Shown: positions 1 to 9,037, numbered from the stretch's first letter. The stretch: 64,000 nucleotides of DNA from Alloacidobacterium sp963823845 (GCA_963823845.1 CAWGND010000011.1:248001-312000); one strand, 5' to 3'. The notes: generated by a model from the letters alone, not told the origin. A program made the numbers and translations.

Positions 1-413
1 CGCCGATATTGCTTCGTACGGACGGGCGAACTGAACTGCTTGAAACGGGTGGCCCTCTGTTAGGCGCGATTGAGCGTGCTGAATTCAGCTCAGGCGCGCT
101 GGTTCTTGAGCCCGGCGATACGCTTCTCGCATACTCGGATGGCGTACTGGAGTGCCGCGACGCTGCCGGAGAAGAGTTTGGGCTGGAACGGTTAGTGGAG
201 GCATTCCGACGCGCCCGGCAGCAATCCGCTCACACAACGCTCATGGTCCTTCTCGCAGAATTGCAGGACTTTGCAAACGGCAGTCCCGTTTGCGACGACG
301 TTAGCCTGACGGTGATTCAACGCGACGCAGAACAGGCACTTAGCAGTATTCGCCCTGTGATACACCTTGGCAGTCAGAATTCGGACTTCAAGCATTCGAC
401 TGGATCCAATTGA
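1..413 (+). CDS. SpoIIE-type PP2C phosphatase, C-terminal part (cut by window edge)
   Basis: The reading frame is already open at the first base, so the gene starts outside the window and only about 136 C-terminal residues are seen. The segment has the end of a PPM/SpoIIE serine phosphatase domain: a glycine-rich strand (GGPLLGAI), the turn DTLLAYSDGVLECRD, in which the Asp of YSDG belongs to the metal site, and the closing CDDVSLTVI with its conserved Asp pair. Such proteins usually dephosphorylate anti-anti-sigma factors or act in partner-switching signalling. The sensor part is not visible. The last 40 bases overlap the convergent permease gene. The family is clear; the target is unknown. 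Confidence 0.85.
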   Translation, partial: PILLRTDGRTELLETGGPLLGAIERAEFSSGALVLEPGDTLLAYSDGVLECRDAAGEEFGLERLVEAFRRARQQSAHTTLMVLLAELQDFANGSPVCDDVSLTVIQRDAEQALSSIRPVIHLGSQNSDFKHSTGSN

Positions 414-1612
414 GCGGCACGCGTTGCGGGTGTCGTTCCGAATGCAATACCAATCGCGGCAGAGACAAAAAGGGCCACCACCGCCGAGATCCAGGAAAAT
501 TGCAGTTCGAGATCGCTGAACACGTGAATCGCAAGTGGCACAGCTAGACCCACAATTGTGCCGATGATTCCTCCTCCTACCGATATCAGTGTCGACTCTA
601 GAAGGAATTGAAGGCGAATCTCGCCTCGTGTCGCACCCAAAGCCTTCCGGATTCCGATCTCCCTAATCCGGGAGGTCACCGTGGCCAGCATGATGTTCAT
701 AATGCCTATGCCGCCGACCAGCAATGTAATGGCCGAGAACAAAAGCAGGAGGATGTTCAGCGCAATCACCGTCTTTCGCGCCATCCCCAGGACATCCGTC
801 AGATTGCCCACGTCATAGACCGCTGCCGGTCTATGCCTGGACTTGATTACACGTAAAATGTCCTTTGTAGCTTGCGGAACATTGCTCAGGTCTGACGTGG
901 AAAAGTAGATCTGATTAATGACTTCATTGCCTTTAAAGTAGCGCGCGACTTGATAAGGGATGAGGACAGTATTCTCGGCGATTTCTGACCCGCCATAAGT
1001 ATTCGTTCGTTCGACAAATGTTCCGATAATCTCGAACGGGATTCCCGAAAGAAAGATGTTCCGTCCCAAAGCATCCTGGACGCTCCCGTATTGGTTCACC
1101 GCAAACCTTTCTGTCACGACGGCGGCTTTGCTCGCGAGCTCGGCGTCGCTCTGATCGAAGAACCGACCGGAAAGCAACCGTAAACGGCGAATCTGCTCGT
1201 ATTGAGGGTAGACCCCCAGCACCAGCAAGGAGATTTGAACCCCGGAACCCATTGAATAGGGCTCATGCAGATTCACAACCGGGGTAGCCGCTACAACTCC
1301 GGGCACTTCTCGTTGTGCGGCCTCCATATCCCTTACCGTCAGAAAGTCGCTTTCCGCGCCAACCGCCGGGTCTGCAAGGCCTGCGTATTCGGCCCAGATC
1401 AGATTGGCGCCGATGTTCTGGATTGAGGCCAGGACATACTTCTGTCCCGTAAGTCCAATCGTCACGACCCAGATCAGCGATCCGGTACCCAGGACCATGC
1501 CGAGCGATGTAAGGAGAAAACGGCTACGATTCGCACGGAAGGAATCGATGGCGAGGACAAGAATATCGCCGAAGATCCTGCGTTCTCTGGTGAACTCGGC
1601 AGCGCCAATCAT
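374..1612 (-). CDS. MacB/FtsX-type ABC transporter permease
   Basis: The protein has about 412 residues and the standard MacB architecture: an N-terminal membrane helix after a short cytoplasmic start (RSRFLLTSLGMVLGTGSLI), a periplasmic MacB_PCD domain of roughly 200 residues, then three C-terminal helices of the FtsX domain with the signature RIREIGIRKALGATRGEI, which couples to the ATPase. ATG 1612 was preferred over a start 24 codons upstream because the extra residues look non-coding and would overlap the neighbouring transporter gene. No ATPase gene lies in the window, so it either pairs with a distant one or is an orphan. Substrate unknown; the family exports lipids, peptides or macrolides, or works mechanically on the envelope. 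Confidence 0.85.
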   Translation of the reverse strand: MIGAAEFTRERRIFGDILVLAIDSFRANRSRFLLTSLGMVLGTGSLIWVVTIGLTGQKYVLASIQNIGANLIWAEYAGLADPAVGAESDFLTVRDMEAAQREVPGVVAATPVVNLHEPYSMGSGVQISLLVLGVYPQYEQIRRLRLLSGRFFDQSDAELASKAAVVTERFAVNQYGSVQDALGRNIFLSGIPFEIIGTFVERTNTYGGSEIAENTVLIPYQVARYFKGNEVINQIYFSTSDLSNVPQATKDILRVIKSRHRPAAVYDVGNLTDVLGMARKTVIALNILLLLFSAITLLVGGIGIMNIMLATVTSRIREIGIRKALGATRGEIRLQFLLESTLISVGGGIIGTIVGLAVPLAIHVFSDLELQFSWISAVVALFVSAAIGIAFGTTPATRAAQLDPVECLKSEF

Positions 1613-1631
1613 CCTGCCCCCGGTGAACCCC

Positions 1632-2006
1632 TCAATGGTTGCCCAAGCATACCAGTATGACGCCGATGGCCACCAGCAGGACACCGAGCCAGCGTTGTCT
1701 GCTTACCCGCTCGCCGAGAAAGGCCCTGCCGCCAAAAGCACCGGCAATATAGCTTAATGCCGTTACAGGCACCACGAAGCTGACATTGAAGATGGAGAGC
1801 GTGGCCAGCAGAGCAAAGAAGGCCACCGCCATCATTCCGACCCCAACCCACATCCACGGTACGCGCAAGGCTTCCAGGATTACGTTCACGATGTCCATCG
1901 GTCGAAAGCTTTTGGCCTCGCCGACAACTTTCATGGCGCGTGAGACGCAGAGTTCGCCTCCTGTGCCCGCGATCACAATCAGGCCAAACAGAATCAACTG
2001 TCGCAA
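1632..2006 (-). CDS. Small DMT/EamA-family membrane protein (ArnF-like size)
   Basis: A 124-residue protein with four predicted membrane helices, ending in a short polar tail. The last two helices carry the DMT/SMR pattern (VVPVTALSYIAGAFGGRAFLGE, then RWLGVLLVAIGVILV). The start is TTG at 2004-2006, directly after the TAG stop of the upstream DMT gene at 2007-2009, so translation of the two is probably coupled. Pairs of half-size DMT proteins form heterodimers; the best known is ArnE/ArnF, which flips undecaprenyl-phosphate aminoarabinose. The nearby GT39 gene of ArnT type suggests a similar lipid-sugar flippase here. That role is inferred; a metabolite or cation exporter remains possible. 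Confidence 0.75.
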   Translation of the reverse strand: MRQLILFGLIVIAGTGGELCVSRAMKVVGEAKSFRPMDIVNVILEALRVPWMWVGVGMMAVAFFALLATLSIFNVSFVVPVTALSYIAGAFGGRAFLGERVSRQRWLGVLLVAIGVILVCLGNH

Positions 2007-2423
2007 CTAAACGTGCTCCGTCGTTCGAGGATTGGTCCGGCCAACCACAAAAACTCCTAAGCAGATCACGATGATTCCGACCCAACGCAAGGGTGACACT
2101 TTTTCGCCCAGCATCCAGTATCCGAGGAGCGCCACCACGCCATAGGCAAGCGAAGAGGCGGGCTGGACGAAGCTATAGTCAGCCCAGGAAAGCGACAGCA
2201 TATACGCCACAAAAAATGTGATGAGCGAAGCGATTCCGAGCCAGATTGCCCCCGTTGTGAAGATTCTTAGCCCAACCTGAAGCAGTTCAGAGGGAGGCCA
2301 GGCCGCGAATGCCCCTATATGCTTCATCCCCTTGCTCAAAAGGACGTTGCCCAGCGGGCCTGCGATGATCATCACCGCAATCATGAAATAGGTCTTAAGA
2401 TGAAAAGATTTGTGCGGCGTCAT
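2007..2423 (-). CDS. Small DMT/EamA-family membrane protein (ArnE-like partner)
   Basis: A 138-residue protein with four hydrophobic segments. The third and fourth carry the EamA/SMR signature (SFVQPASSLAYGVVALLGYWMLGEK, RWVGIIVICLGVFVVG). ATG 2423 was chosen because residues before it are charged and unlike the family. It abuts the second DMT gene with no spacer, so the two are most likely a heterodimer translated from one message. It reads away from the asparagine synthetase homologue, with a 420-base divergent gap between them. Transport of a lipid-linked sugar is an inference from the neighbouring GT39 gene, not from the sequence itself. Confidence 0.75.
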   Translation of the reverse strand: MTPHKSFHLKTYFMIAVMIIAGPLGNVLLSKGMKHIGAFAAWPPSELLQVGLRIFTTGAIWLGIASLITFFVAYMLSLSWADYSFVQPASSLAYGVVALLGYWMLGEKVSPLRWVGIIVICLGVFVVGRTNPRTTEHV

Positions 2424-2844
2424 TGGCTTCTTGTGTTGCCGATCGCGGCGGCGAATCTCGTTTCCTTGTAAAGCCCGCGCCTGCAAAAATTCATTACCTT
2501 GTCTTAGTAAAATAATACTCTCTCGTCGATCACTCGCTCTTCACTGCAAGAGGGTCCGGAGCCGATCCAGTTGCGATCTACTTTTGTCTGTTAGCCATAA
2601 GGATGTACCCTTATGCGGAACTTTAACCTTATTGGGTTCTTGAGCACACCTCCACGCGAGCTTTTGGTTGTGATCGGTAACTGCACTTCTTGGATACGCT
2701 ATGCAATCGGCCATCTGATGTGCTGTGGTAGAAGTAGTGTTTACCCCATGCTATGATCCGGAACCCAGAATGCAGGCCGACATAAGCATGATCAGACATG
2801 GTGGAGTCCAGCGCCGTGATATTTTGAAAGAGGTATAAAGCGAC
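2424..2844. other. Divergent intergenic region
   Basis: This 420-base gap separates the DMT pair (minus) from the asparagine synthetase homologue (plus) and must hold both promoters. A purine-rich ribosome site (AGAGG, 2829-2833) lies before the TTG start at 2845. No RNA gene, convincing operator or repeat was seen. Confidence 0.5.
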
Positions 2845-4758
2845 TTGTGCGGCATCGTTGGATTCACGACTAAAAACTGGGCTCCCGATCATGAGCGCAT
2901 CCAGAATGCGACCAATACGATTATCCATCGTGGGCCGGATCAACAAGGGGTCTTTCGATCCAGGCTCTGCTCCCTCGGAGCAACTCGCCTGAAGATTGTT
3001 GACCTGGTCTCCGGTAACCAGCCCATTTTTTCGAAAGATCGCGAGTCTGTGATCGTTTTCAATGGGGAAATTTACAACCACCTTGCGATCCGCCGCGAGC
3101 TCGAATCATTGGGCCGCCGCTTTCGGACGCATTGCGATACAGAAACCGTTCTGCAGGCCTTTCTTCAGTGGGATACCGACTGCTTCTCACGATTGAGAGG
3201 CATGTTCGCTCTGGCCATCTGGAACAACGCTGAGCAACGGCTCATATTGGCTCGTGACCGGCTTGGCATCAAGCCGCTCTATATCGCGGAGCGAGGGGAC
3301 GATCTCTACTTTGCGTCGGAACTAAAGGGCATTCTCATTCATCCCGAAATCGAGCGCCAGCTAAGTCTTGAGGGGCTGGACTGCTATCTTTCGATGAACT
3401 ATGTTCCGTCTCCATGGACGCTGGTTGATGGCGTTGAGAAGCTGCCCCCGGGCCGATGGCTTGAATGGCGAGATGGCCGGACCACTCAGCATGCTTACTG
3501 GCGCATTCCGGCAATTACGCCGCGATTGAAGTCGCTTGAAGACGCAAAGGCTGAACTTGACTTTCTTCTTAACCAGGCGGTTCGCGAGCACCTTATGTCG
3601 GATGTGCCGTTAGGAGTCTGGCTCAGCGGAGGAGTAGATTCGTCAACGATTCTGCACTACGCGGCACAGGCATCAAGCCAACGCCTTAAAACCTTTTCAA
3701 TCTCTTTTAGCGGGCGCAGCTTCGACGAGACACCGTATATCCAGCAGGTGGTGAAGCATTACGGAACGGATCACGAGCAGTTAAATCTGAGTCCCGAGGA
3801 TGATCTGGAAGGCGCCATCGAGAACTTCGCATACTACTCCGATGAACCAAGCGCAGATTCGGGTGCATTGCCCGTATGGTTTCTTTCCAAATTGTGTAAA
3901 ACGCGCACGACCGTTGCCTTTAGCGGAGAAGGAGCTGATGAGATCTTCGGGGGCTACCTCACGTATCGTGCCAACCGCATTGCCGCCCAAGTTAACCGTG
4001 CACCAAAAGGGGCGATCGGCATCGCGCTTCGCAGTATGAAGCTCTGGCCCGCTTCCGATGAAAAAATAAGCCTGGAATATAAGGTGAAGCGCCTGCTCCA
4101 GGGCAGCCTCATGCCGCCGGAGCAAGCTCATGTGTATTGGAACGGAACTTTTTCCGAGGCAGAAAAAGCAGCTCTTCTGCGCGTTCCGCTGCCAGGAGCT
4201 CTTGCGAACATTCTCGCCGGCCTCAAAGTAAGCCTCCCCGGGGACGGGGTCGCGCCATTTCTCGAGTTTGACCAGGGCTACTACCTCCCGGATGACATTC
4301 TGGTGAAGTCCGATCGCATGAGCATGGCCCATGCTGTCGAGGTCCGCCCTCCCTTCCTGGACCACCGTATAGTAGAATTTGCTTCAACCCTACCGACCGA
4401 ACTCAAAATTCGCGGGGGACGCCAAAAGTATCTCCTCAAGGAGTTAATGAAGCCCAGATTGCCCATCGCCATTGTGCAGCGCAAGAAGATCGGCTTTGAT
4501 ATCCCGGCACATGATTGGTTACGGGGAACGCTACGCTCGATGTTGACGGAGACGTTGACCTCAGCGGAAGCAGAACACTCGGAATTGTTCTGTTTTGAGA
4601 CGATCCACAACTACATGCGACTGCACCTGAACAAACGTATAAACATTGGCTACCACCTCTGGGGTCTGGTCATACTCTTTCTGTGGATGAAACGATGGAA
4701 TATTCAGTCAGCGCCCTCCCTGTTATCCGGGAGACAGACGCTCGTAGTCGAACGATAA
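2845..4758 (+). CDS. asnB: Glutamine-hydrolysing asparagine synthetase homologue (AsnB type)
   Basis: A 637-residue two-domain protein. The N-terminal Ntn amidotransferase starts MCGIVGF, so Cys2 is the glutaminase nucleophile; the start codon is TTG 2845, fixed by this cysteine and by an AGAGG site 12 bases upstream. The synthetase domain carries the ATP-pyrophosphatase loop SGGVDSS at residues 261-267 and the later SGEGADEIFGGY motif. Housekeeping AsnB makes asparagine from aspartate, but many homologues in polysaccharide and lipid clusters amidate other carboxylates. Here it overlaps a GT39 gene and stands before sqdB, so a role in modifying an envelope sugar or lipid is plausible. The reaction is assigned by family only. 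Confidence 0.85.
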   Translation: MCGIVGFTTKNWAPDHERIQNATNTIIHRGPDQQGVFRSRLCSLGATRLKIVDLVSGNQPIFSKDRESVIVFNGEIYNHLAIRRELESLGRRFRTHCDTETVLQAFLQWDTDCFSRLRGMFALAIWNNAEQRLILARDRLGIKPLYIAERGDDLYFASELKGILIHPEIERQLSLEGLDCYLSMNYVPSPWTLVDGVEKLPPGRWLEWRDGRTTQHAYWRIPAITPRLKSLEDAKAELDFLLNQAVREHLMSDVPLGVWLSGGVDSSTILHYAAQASSQRLKTFSISFSGRSFDETPYIQQVVKHYGTDHEQLNLSPEDDLEGAIENFAYYSDEPSADSGALPVWFLSKLCKTRTTVAFSGEGADEIFGGYLTYRANRIAAQVNRAPKGAIGIALRSMKLWPASDEKISLEYKVKRLLQGSLMPPEQAHVYWNGTFSEAEKAALLRVPLPGALANILAGLKVSLPGDGVAPFLEFDQGYYLPDDILVKSDRMSMAHAVEVRPPFLDHRIVEFASTLPTELKIRGGRQKYLLKELMKPRLPIAIVQRKKIGFDIPAHDWLRGTLRSMLTETLTSAEAEHSELFCFETIHNYMRLHLNKRINIGYHLWGLVILFLWMKRWNIQSAPSLLSGRQTLVVER

Positions 4759-6542
4759 CCAGCCGGCAGGCGTTTCTGGTTGTTCTGCTCTTCGCGGCCG
4801 CCGTTTATCTGGGCTGCATTCTTTCCCCGCCCTCGCTGATGGATGACGTCGATGCGGTGCAGGCACAGATCTCTCGGAATATGCTGAGTTCCGGTGACTG
4901 GGTCACGGCGCGCCTGGACGGAGTGGCTTATCTGGAAAAACCTCCACTCCTCTATTGGATGATTGCTGCTTCATATCGGATCTTTGGCGCGCACGACTGG
5001 GTCGCGCGCATTCCGGTCGCGCTCTCAGCGATCGCTCTGTGCTGGGTAACCGCGGCATTTGGAGCCTGGGCATTCGGGCGAAGAGCAGGATTCTTTGCCG
5101 GCCTCTGCATGTCGACCTGCATCGGTCTTTGGCTCTTCACGCGCATCCTTCTACCCGACGCAATGCTTACATTGACCATTGCTTTGGCCATGTGGGCTTT
5201 TCTCCGTGTCCTTGACTCTGAGGAGGAGCACCCGCGAGCGTGGGCGGCCACGCTCGCGGGTGCGCTGGGTGTCGGATTACTTTTGAAAAGCCTGATCGCG
5301 ATCGTTTTTCCGATCGGCTCGGCTGTTATCTATCTCCTGTGCACTCGCCAGTTGTTCTCGGCTCGCGTCTGGAAGCGCCTTCGACCATTCAGTGGGCTAG
5401 TCATCATCCTGCTCATTGCCGTACCTTGGCACGTTCTCGCCACGCTTCGAAATCCGCCCTACTTCTCCTTCACGATGAAAAGCGTCCCGGGGGAGTACCA
5501 CGGTTTCCTATGGTTTTTCTTCATTAATGAGCAACTGCTGCGATTCCTTGACCTTCGCTATCCGCGCGACTACAACACCGTGCCGCGCCTCTATTTCTGG
5601 CTGCTCAACCTTGTCTGGTTGTTTCCCTGGAGCGTCTACCTGCCGGCGGCTTTGAAGCTCTCCTATCGACCGCTAGATCGTGCCGGAAAAGCCAGGCTCA
5701 TGGCACTCTGCTGGGTGGGCTGCGTGCTTGTCTTCTTTACCTTCTCCACCACGCAGGAGTACTACTCAATGCCGTGCTATCCGGCACTGGCGCTCCTGAT
5801 CGGCTCGGCGATGGCGATGAATGGTCGACTTGTCCGTAGGGGGACGCGTGTTCTTACCGTCCTGTGCGCATGCGCCGTCGTGGCAGCCATCGCTATCCTT
5901 ATGGCTGTCCGGCATGTACCAACCCCCGGTGACATTTCCGAAGCTCTAAGTTCACACCCGGCGGCATACAAACTCTCGCTGGGTCACATGGAAGATCTGA
6001 CTCTCCATTCATTCGCATACCTGCGTCTCCCACTCGCTCTGGCGGCGGCCGCATTCCTTATCGGGACTATCGGGACCTTGCGAACAGCGCGCCGGAGCGC
6101 ATACATTGCTGTAGCAGTTATGATGGTGGTCTTTTTCCAAGCGGCCCGTCTTGCGATGGTCAGGTTTGATCCATATCTCTCTTCCAGGCCCTTGGTGGAA
6201 GCGCTGGAGCGTTCGCCAAAGGGCGAATTAATTGTGAATCACCATTACTACTGGTTTTCTTCCGTTTTCTTTTATACAGATAGAACAGCGCTACTTCTGA
6301 ACGGGAGATTCAACAACCTGGTATATGGGTCCTATGCACCAAACGCACCAAACGTTTTCCTTGATGATAGTCAGTTCAAAAATATATGGCTTAAGCCCGA
6401 AAGGTATTACATCGTTTCCAAAGCATCTGCAGTTCCTGATTTGCAAGCATTGGTAGGTAGCGGTCAACTCAATACGGTCGATGAAAGTGGTGGCAAAGTT
6501 CTGCTCACAAACCATCCAATTGTATCGGCTGGGAGCTTTTGA
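4695..6542 (+). CDS. ArnT/PMT-like GT39 glycosyltransferase, integral membrane
   Basis: About 615 residues with some twelve hydrophobic segments and a soluble C-terminal domain of about 130 residues. The first periplasmic loop has the family hallmarks: acidic pair in SLMDDVDAVQAQ, then SGDW and YLEKPPLLYW. GT39 enzymes move a sugar from undecaprenyl or dolichyl phosphate onto lipid A or protein on the outer face of the membrane. The gene overlaps the end of the asparagine synthetase homologue, indicating one operon. ATG 4695 is used; a GTG at 4683 in the same frame is the alternative. Together with the small DMT pair this resembles the ArnEF/ArnT arrangement. The transferred sugar is unknown; sulfoquinovose is an inference from the next gene. 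Confidence 0.82.
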   Translation: MEYSVSALPVIRETDARSRTITSRQAFLVVLLFAAAVYLGCILSPPSLMDDVDAVQAQISRNMLSSGDWVTARLDGVAYLEKPPLLYWMIAASYRIFGAHDWVARIPVALSAIALCWVTAAFGAWAFGRRAGFFAGLCMSTCIGLWLFTRILLPDAMLTLTIALAMWAFLRVLDSEEEHPRAWAATLAGALGVGLLLKSLIAIVFPIGSAVIYLLCTRQLFSARVWKRLRPFSGLVIILLIAVPWHVLATLRNPPYFSFTMKSVPGEYHGFLWFFFINEQLLRFLDLRYPRDYNTVPRLYFWLLNLVWLFPWSVYLPAALKLSYRPLDRAGKARLMALCWVGCVLVFFTFSTTQEYYSMPCYPALALLIGSAMAMNGRLVRRGTRVLTVLCACAVVAAIAILMAVRHVPTPGDISEALSSHPAAYKLSLGHMEDLTLHSFAYLRLPLALAAAAFLIGTIGTLRTARRSAYIAVAVMMVVFFQAARLAMVRFDPYLSSRPLVEALERSPKGELIVNHHYYWFSSVFFYTDRTALLLNGRFNNLVYGSYAPNAPNVFLDDSQFKNIWLKPERYYIVSKASAVPDLQALVGSGQLNTVDESGGKVLLTNHPIVSAGSF

Positions 6543-6621
6543 AGTCCCTTGTATGTGGCCGGCTTTTTAGTATTTGAATCTAAAGCTTCAAAGAATACGT
6601 CGATAGTTGTGTGCGATATCC

Positions 6622-6627
6622 GGAGGA
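6622..6627 (+). promoter_or_regulatory. Ribosome binding site of sqdB
   Basis: GGAGGA lies three bases before ATG 6631. It settles the start there rather than at an in-frame GTG eight codons upstream. Confidence 0.85.
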
Positions 6628-6630
6628 AAC

Positions 6631-7848
6631 ATGAGAATTGCTATTCTCGGCGGTGATGGGTTTTGTGGCTGGGCCACCGCTTTGTATCTTGCAAATAAAG
6701 GGCACTCAGTTGCGATCATTGATAATTTTGTCCGCCGACTATGGGACCATGAACTGGGCGTTCAAACGCTCACTCCTATTCGCCCGTTGTCAGAGCGCCT
6801 GAATGTCTGGCATCAATTGACGGGAAAGACGATTGAGCTTTTCGTAGGCGATATCTGCGATTACGATTTTCTATCTTCGACGATCAAGACTTTCGAGCCG
6901 GAGGCGGTCGTTCACTTCGCGGAACAGAGATCGGCGCCCTACTCCATGATCGACCACAAACACGCGGTGTTCACCCAGGTGAACAACGTAGTTGGAACTC
7001 TGAACCTTCTGTTTGCAATTCGCGAGTTGCAGCCAGACTGTCACATCGTAAAGCTTGGGACCATGGGCGAATACGGCACGCCGAATATCGATATCGAGGA
7101 GGGCTACCTCACTATCGAGCACAACGGCCGCAAGGATGTTCTTCCGTATCCCAAGCAGCCAGGTTCCTTCTACCATCTCTCGAAGGTGCATGACAGCCAC
7201 AACATCATGTTCACCTGCAAAGTCTGGGGTCTTCGCGCAACTGATCTCAATCAGGGTGTGGTCTACGGCACCGTCACCGATGAAGTCATGATCGACGAAG
7301 CGCTCATCAACCGTTTTGATTACGACGAGGTCTTCGGTACCGTTCTCAATCGCTTCTGCGCTCAGGCTGCGATCGGTTGTCCGCTCATGGTTTACGGACG
7401 AGGCGGTCAGACACGCGGTTTTCTCGACATTCGCGATACCGTGCGGTGCATAGAGATTGCCTGTCTCAATCCTGCTGAGCGCGGAGAATTCCGCGTATTC
7501 AATCAGTTCACCGAACAATTCTCAGTGCTGCAGCTGGCCCAAATCGTCAAAACAGTCGGTGACCAGATGGGCCTTCATGTCGAAATCGATCACATTCCCG
7601 ATCCGCGCGTCGAAGCGGAATCGCATTATTACAATGCGAAGCACTCCAATTTGGAGAATCTGGGGTTAAAGCCCCATCTACTCTCCAACCCGCTCGTTGA
7701 TTCCCTCATCAATATCGCGCTGCGGTATCAGGATCGCATCGATCCTGCACTGCTTGCACCTCAAGTGAATTGGCGGCAGGCGCGAAACGAACGGCGCATA
7801 GGGAACGCCAAGGTCAAACAGCCACTCTTCACAAAGGAAACAGTCTAA
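6631..7848 (+). CDS. sqdB: UDP-sulfoquinovose synthase
   Basis: A 405-residue extended short-chain dehydrogenase matching SQD1/SqdB across its length. It would form UDP-sulfoquinovose from UDP-glucose, NAD+ and sulfite in the cytoplasm, the head-group donor of sulfolipid. The NAD loop is GGDGFCG (residues 7-13); the diagnostic stretch HFAEQRSAPYSMID follows. The catalytic residues fall at Thr144, Tyr181 and Lys185, one position from Thr145/Tyr182/Lys186 of plant SQD1. The end has the conserved FRVFNQFTEQFSV and VEAESHYYNAKH blocks. No SqdX/SqdD sulfolipid transferase is in the window; the nearest transferases are a GT39 upstream and a GT21 downstream on the other strand. Confidence 0.95.
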   Translation: MRIAILGGDGFCGWATALYLANKGHSVAIIDNFVRRLWDHELGVQTLTPIRPLSERLNVWHQLTGKTIELFVGDICDYDFLSSTIKTFEPEAVVHFAEQRSAPYSMIDHKHAVFTQVNNVVGTLNLLFAIRELQPDCHIVKLGTMGEYGTPNIDIEEGYLTIEHNGRKDVLPYPKQPGSFYHLSKVHDSHNIMFTCKVWGLRATDLNQGVVYGTVTDEVMIDEALINRFDYDEVFGTVLNRFCAQAAIGCPLMVYGRGGQTRGFLDIRDTVRCIEIACLNPAERGEFRVFNQFTEQFSVLQLAQIVKTVGDQMGLHVEIDHIPDPRVEAESHYYNAKHSNLENLGLKPHLLSNPLVDSLINIALRYQDRIDPALLAPQVNWRQARNERRIGNAKVKQPLFTKETV

Positions 7849-7852
7849 GGTT

Positions 7853-7905
7853 GCGAACTGGTTCTTAAGACCTGGGATCAACTCAGGGCGCGGGAACCAG
7901 TTCGC
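7853..7905. repeat. 12-base inverted repeat between convergent sqdB and GT21 genes
   Basis: The arms GCGAACTGGTTC (7853-7864) and GAACCAGTTCGC (7894-7905) are perfectly complementary across a 29-base loop. The right arm lies within the last codons of the convergent GT21 gene. The position after both stop regions suggests a shared transcription-end hairpin, but no T-run follows on either strand. Confidence 0.6.
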
Positions 7906-9037
7906 CATTGCGGATCAGATAGTCTTGTCCGCGCCACCGGATGCTCCTGCGTGTAAAACTCACCAGCCAGATCAGGCAGGCAAGCCCGTCCCACACCGGG
8001 ATCAACGGCATCTTCGCCCAAACCCCACGCTGTCTGAGCCCCCACACCCCAACCACTGCGGTCAGCACTGCGCGGAATGCCAGATATCCGCCCAAATAGC
8101 ATGCGGCGATTCTGAGCGTAGGATGCACTGCAACTGCCAGGAGGGCCCACGGCAGTCCGAGCGTAAAAATCAGGCCCACATGCCCCCACGGGCGCATATG
8201 ACGCATCACCGTGATCCAGCGCAGACGTTTATGGAACAATTCTCTCAACGAATCGTAGTCCGGCACCGTCGATATTGAGTATGGGAGGAGCGCGACCTCG
8301 TAGCCTTGGTCGGCGATCAGCCGCCCCACCAGCAGATCATCCGCTGGCCGGTTCTCAAGGGAGGCATAGCCGCCAAAAGTCTGCAGGCCGGTGCGTGTTG
8401 TGGCAATGGTAGGACCTAGCGCGAATTTCACTCCATCCAGCTGTTTTGCCACCAGGATCCCTGGATAGAAGTCCGAAAGCATCCCCACATCCTGTAAGCG
8501 CTGAACCCAGCTCGTGTCCTCGGTAGGGACATAAAAGCAAGTTACAGCCCCGATCTTAGAATTCGCTAGGGGTGCAATTATCTTGTGCAGATAGTTTGGC
8601 TTCACGCGCACATCGCTGTCGCTGATTACGAGGTATTCGTGTGAGGCTTCTTCCACCAGTCTGACCAGCTTGGCCACTTTGTCGTTTGTGGCCTCGCGGC
8701 CCGACCCAATCAGAATGCGAATCCGGCGTTCCGGGAACTCGTGAATGAGCTGTTCCAGCAGTGGGAACACCGGATCATTTGTATCTCCGACGCAAAACAG
8801 AATTTCATAATCCAAGTAGTCTTGCCGGCAAAAGCTGGCAAAGTTCTCATAAGCATCAGGATCAAGCCCGCGCACAGGCTTCAAAATGCTTACCGGCGGC
8901 TCGAATCCGCTCTTCTCATCGGCTTTGGAGGGCGCTGCCAGAAAAAAACGCACGGAGCTGAAGAGGGCAATAACATAGTAAATAGAAGGGATAGCAGCAA
9001 TTCCGAGAAACAGATTTTGCATCAGGTCGGTCGTCAT
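7883..9037 (-). CDS. GT21 glycosyltransferase, HpnI / ceramide-glucosyltransferase type
   Basis: A 384-residue membrane-bound processive-type transferase. An N-terminal helix is followed by the GT-A domain with PVSILKPVRGLDPDAYEN, the metal motif SDSDVRV and the acceptor-site pattern KRLRWITVMR, which is the (Q/R)xxRW motif. Two or three C-terminal helices follow. HpnI adds N-acetylglucosamine to bacteriohopanetetrol; related enzymes glucosylate ceramide. Close to sqdB it could use UDP-sulfoquinovose or another UDP sugar on a hopanoid, ceramide or diacylglycerol acceptor. No other hopanoid genes are in the window, so the name hpnI is not given. The gene converges on sqdB with a 34-base gap. 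Confidence 0.82.
   Translation of the reverse strand: MTTDLMQNLFLGIAAIPSIYYVIALFSSVRFFLAAPSKADEKSGFEPPVSILKPVRGLDPDAYENFASFCRQDYLDYEILFCVGDTNDPVFPLLEQLIHEFPERRIRILIGSGREATNDKVAKLVRLVEEASHEYLVISDSDVRVKPNYLHKIIAPLANSKIGAVTCFYVPTEDTSWVQRLQDVGMLSDFYPGILVAKQLDGVKFALGPTIATTRTGLQTFGGYASLENRPADDLLVGRLIADQGYEVALLPYSISTVPDYDSLRELFHKRLRWITVMRHMRPWGHVGLIFTLGLPWALLAVAVHPTLRIAACYLGGYLAFRAVLTAVVGVWGLRQRGVWAKMPLIPVWDGLACLIWLVSFTRRSIRWRGQDYLIRNGELVPAP

Noticed and set aside
3781..4365. 194-codon frame antisense to the asparagine synthetase homologue
   Set aside because: No family features; it lies wholly within a strong gene on the other strand.
6871..7518. 215-codon frame antisense to sqdB
   Set aside because: Shadow of the conserved sqdB gene.
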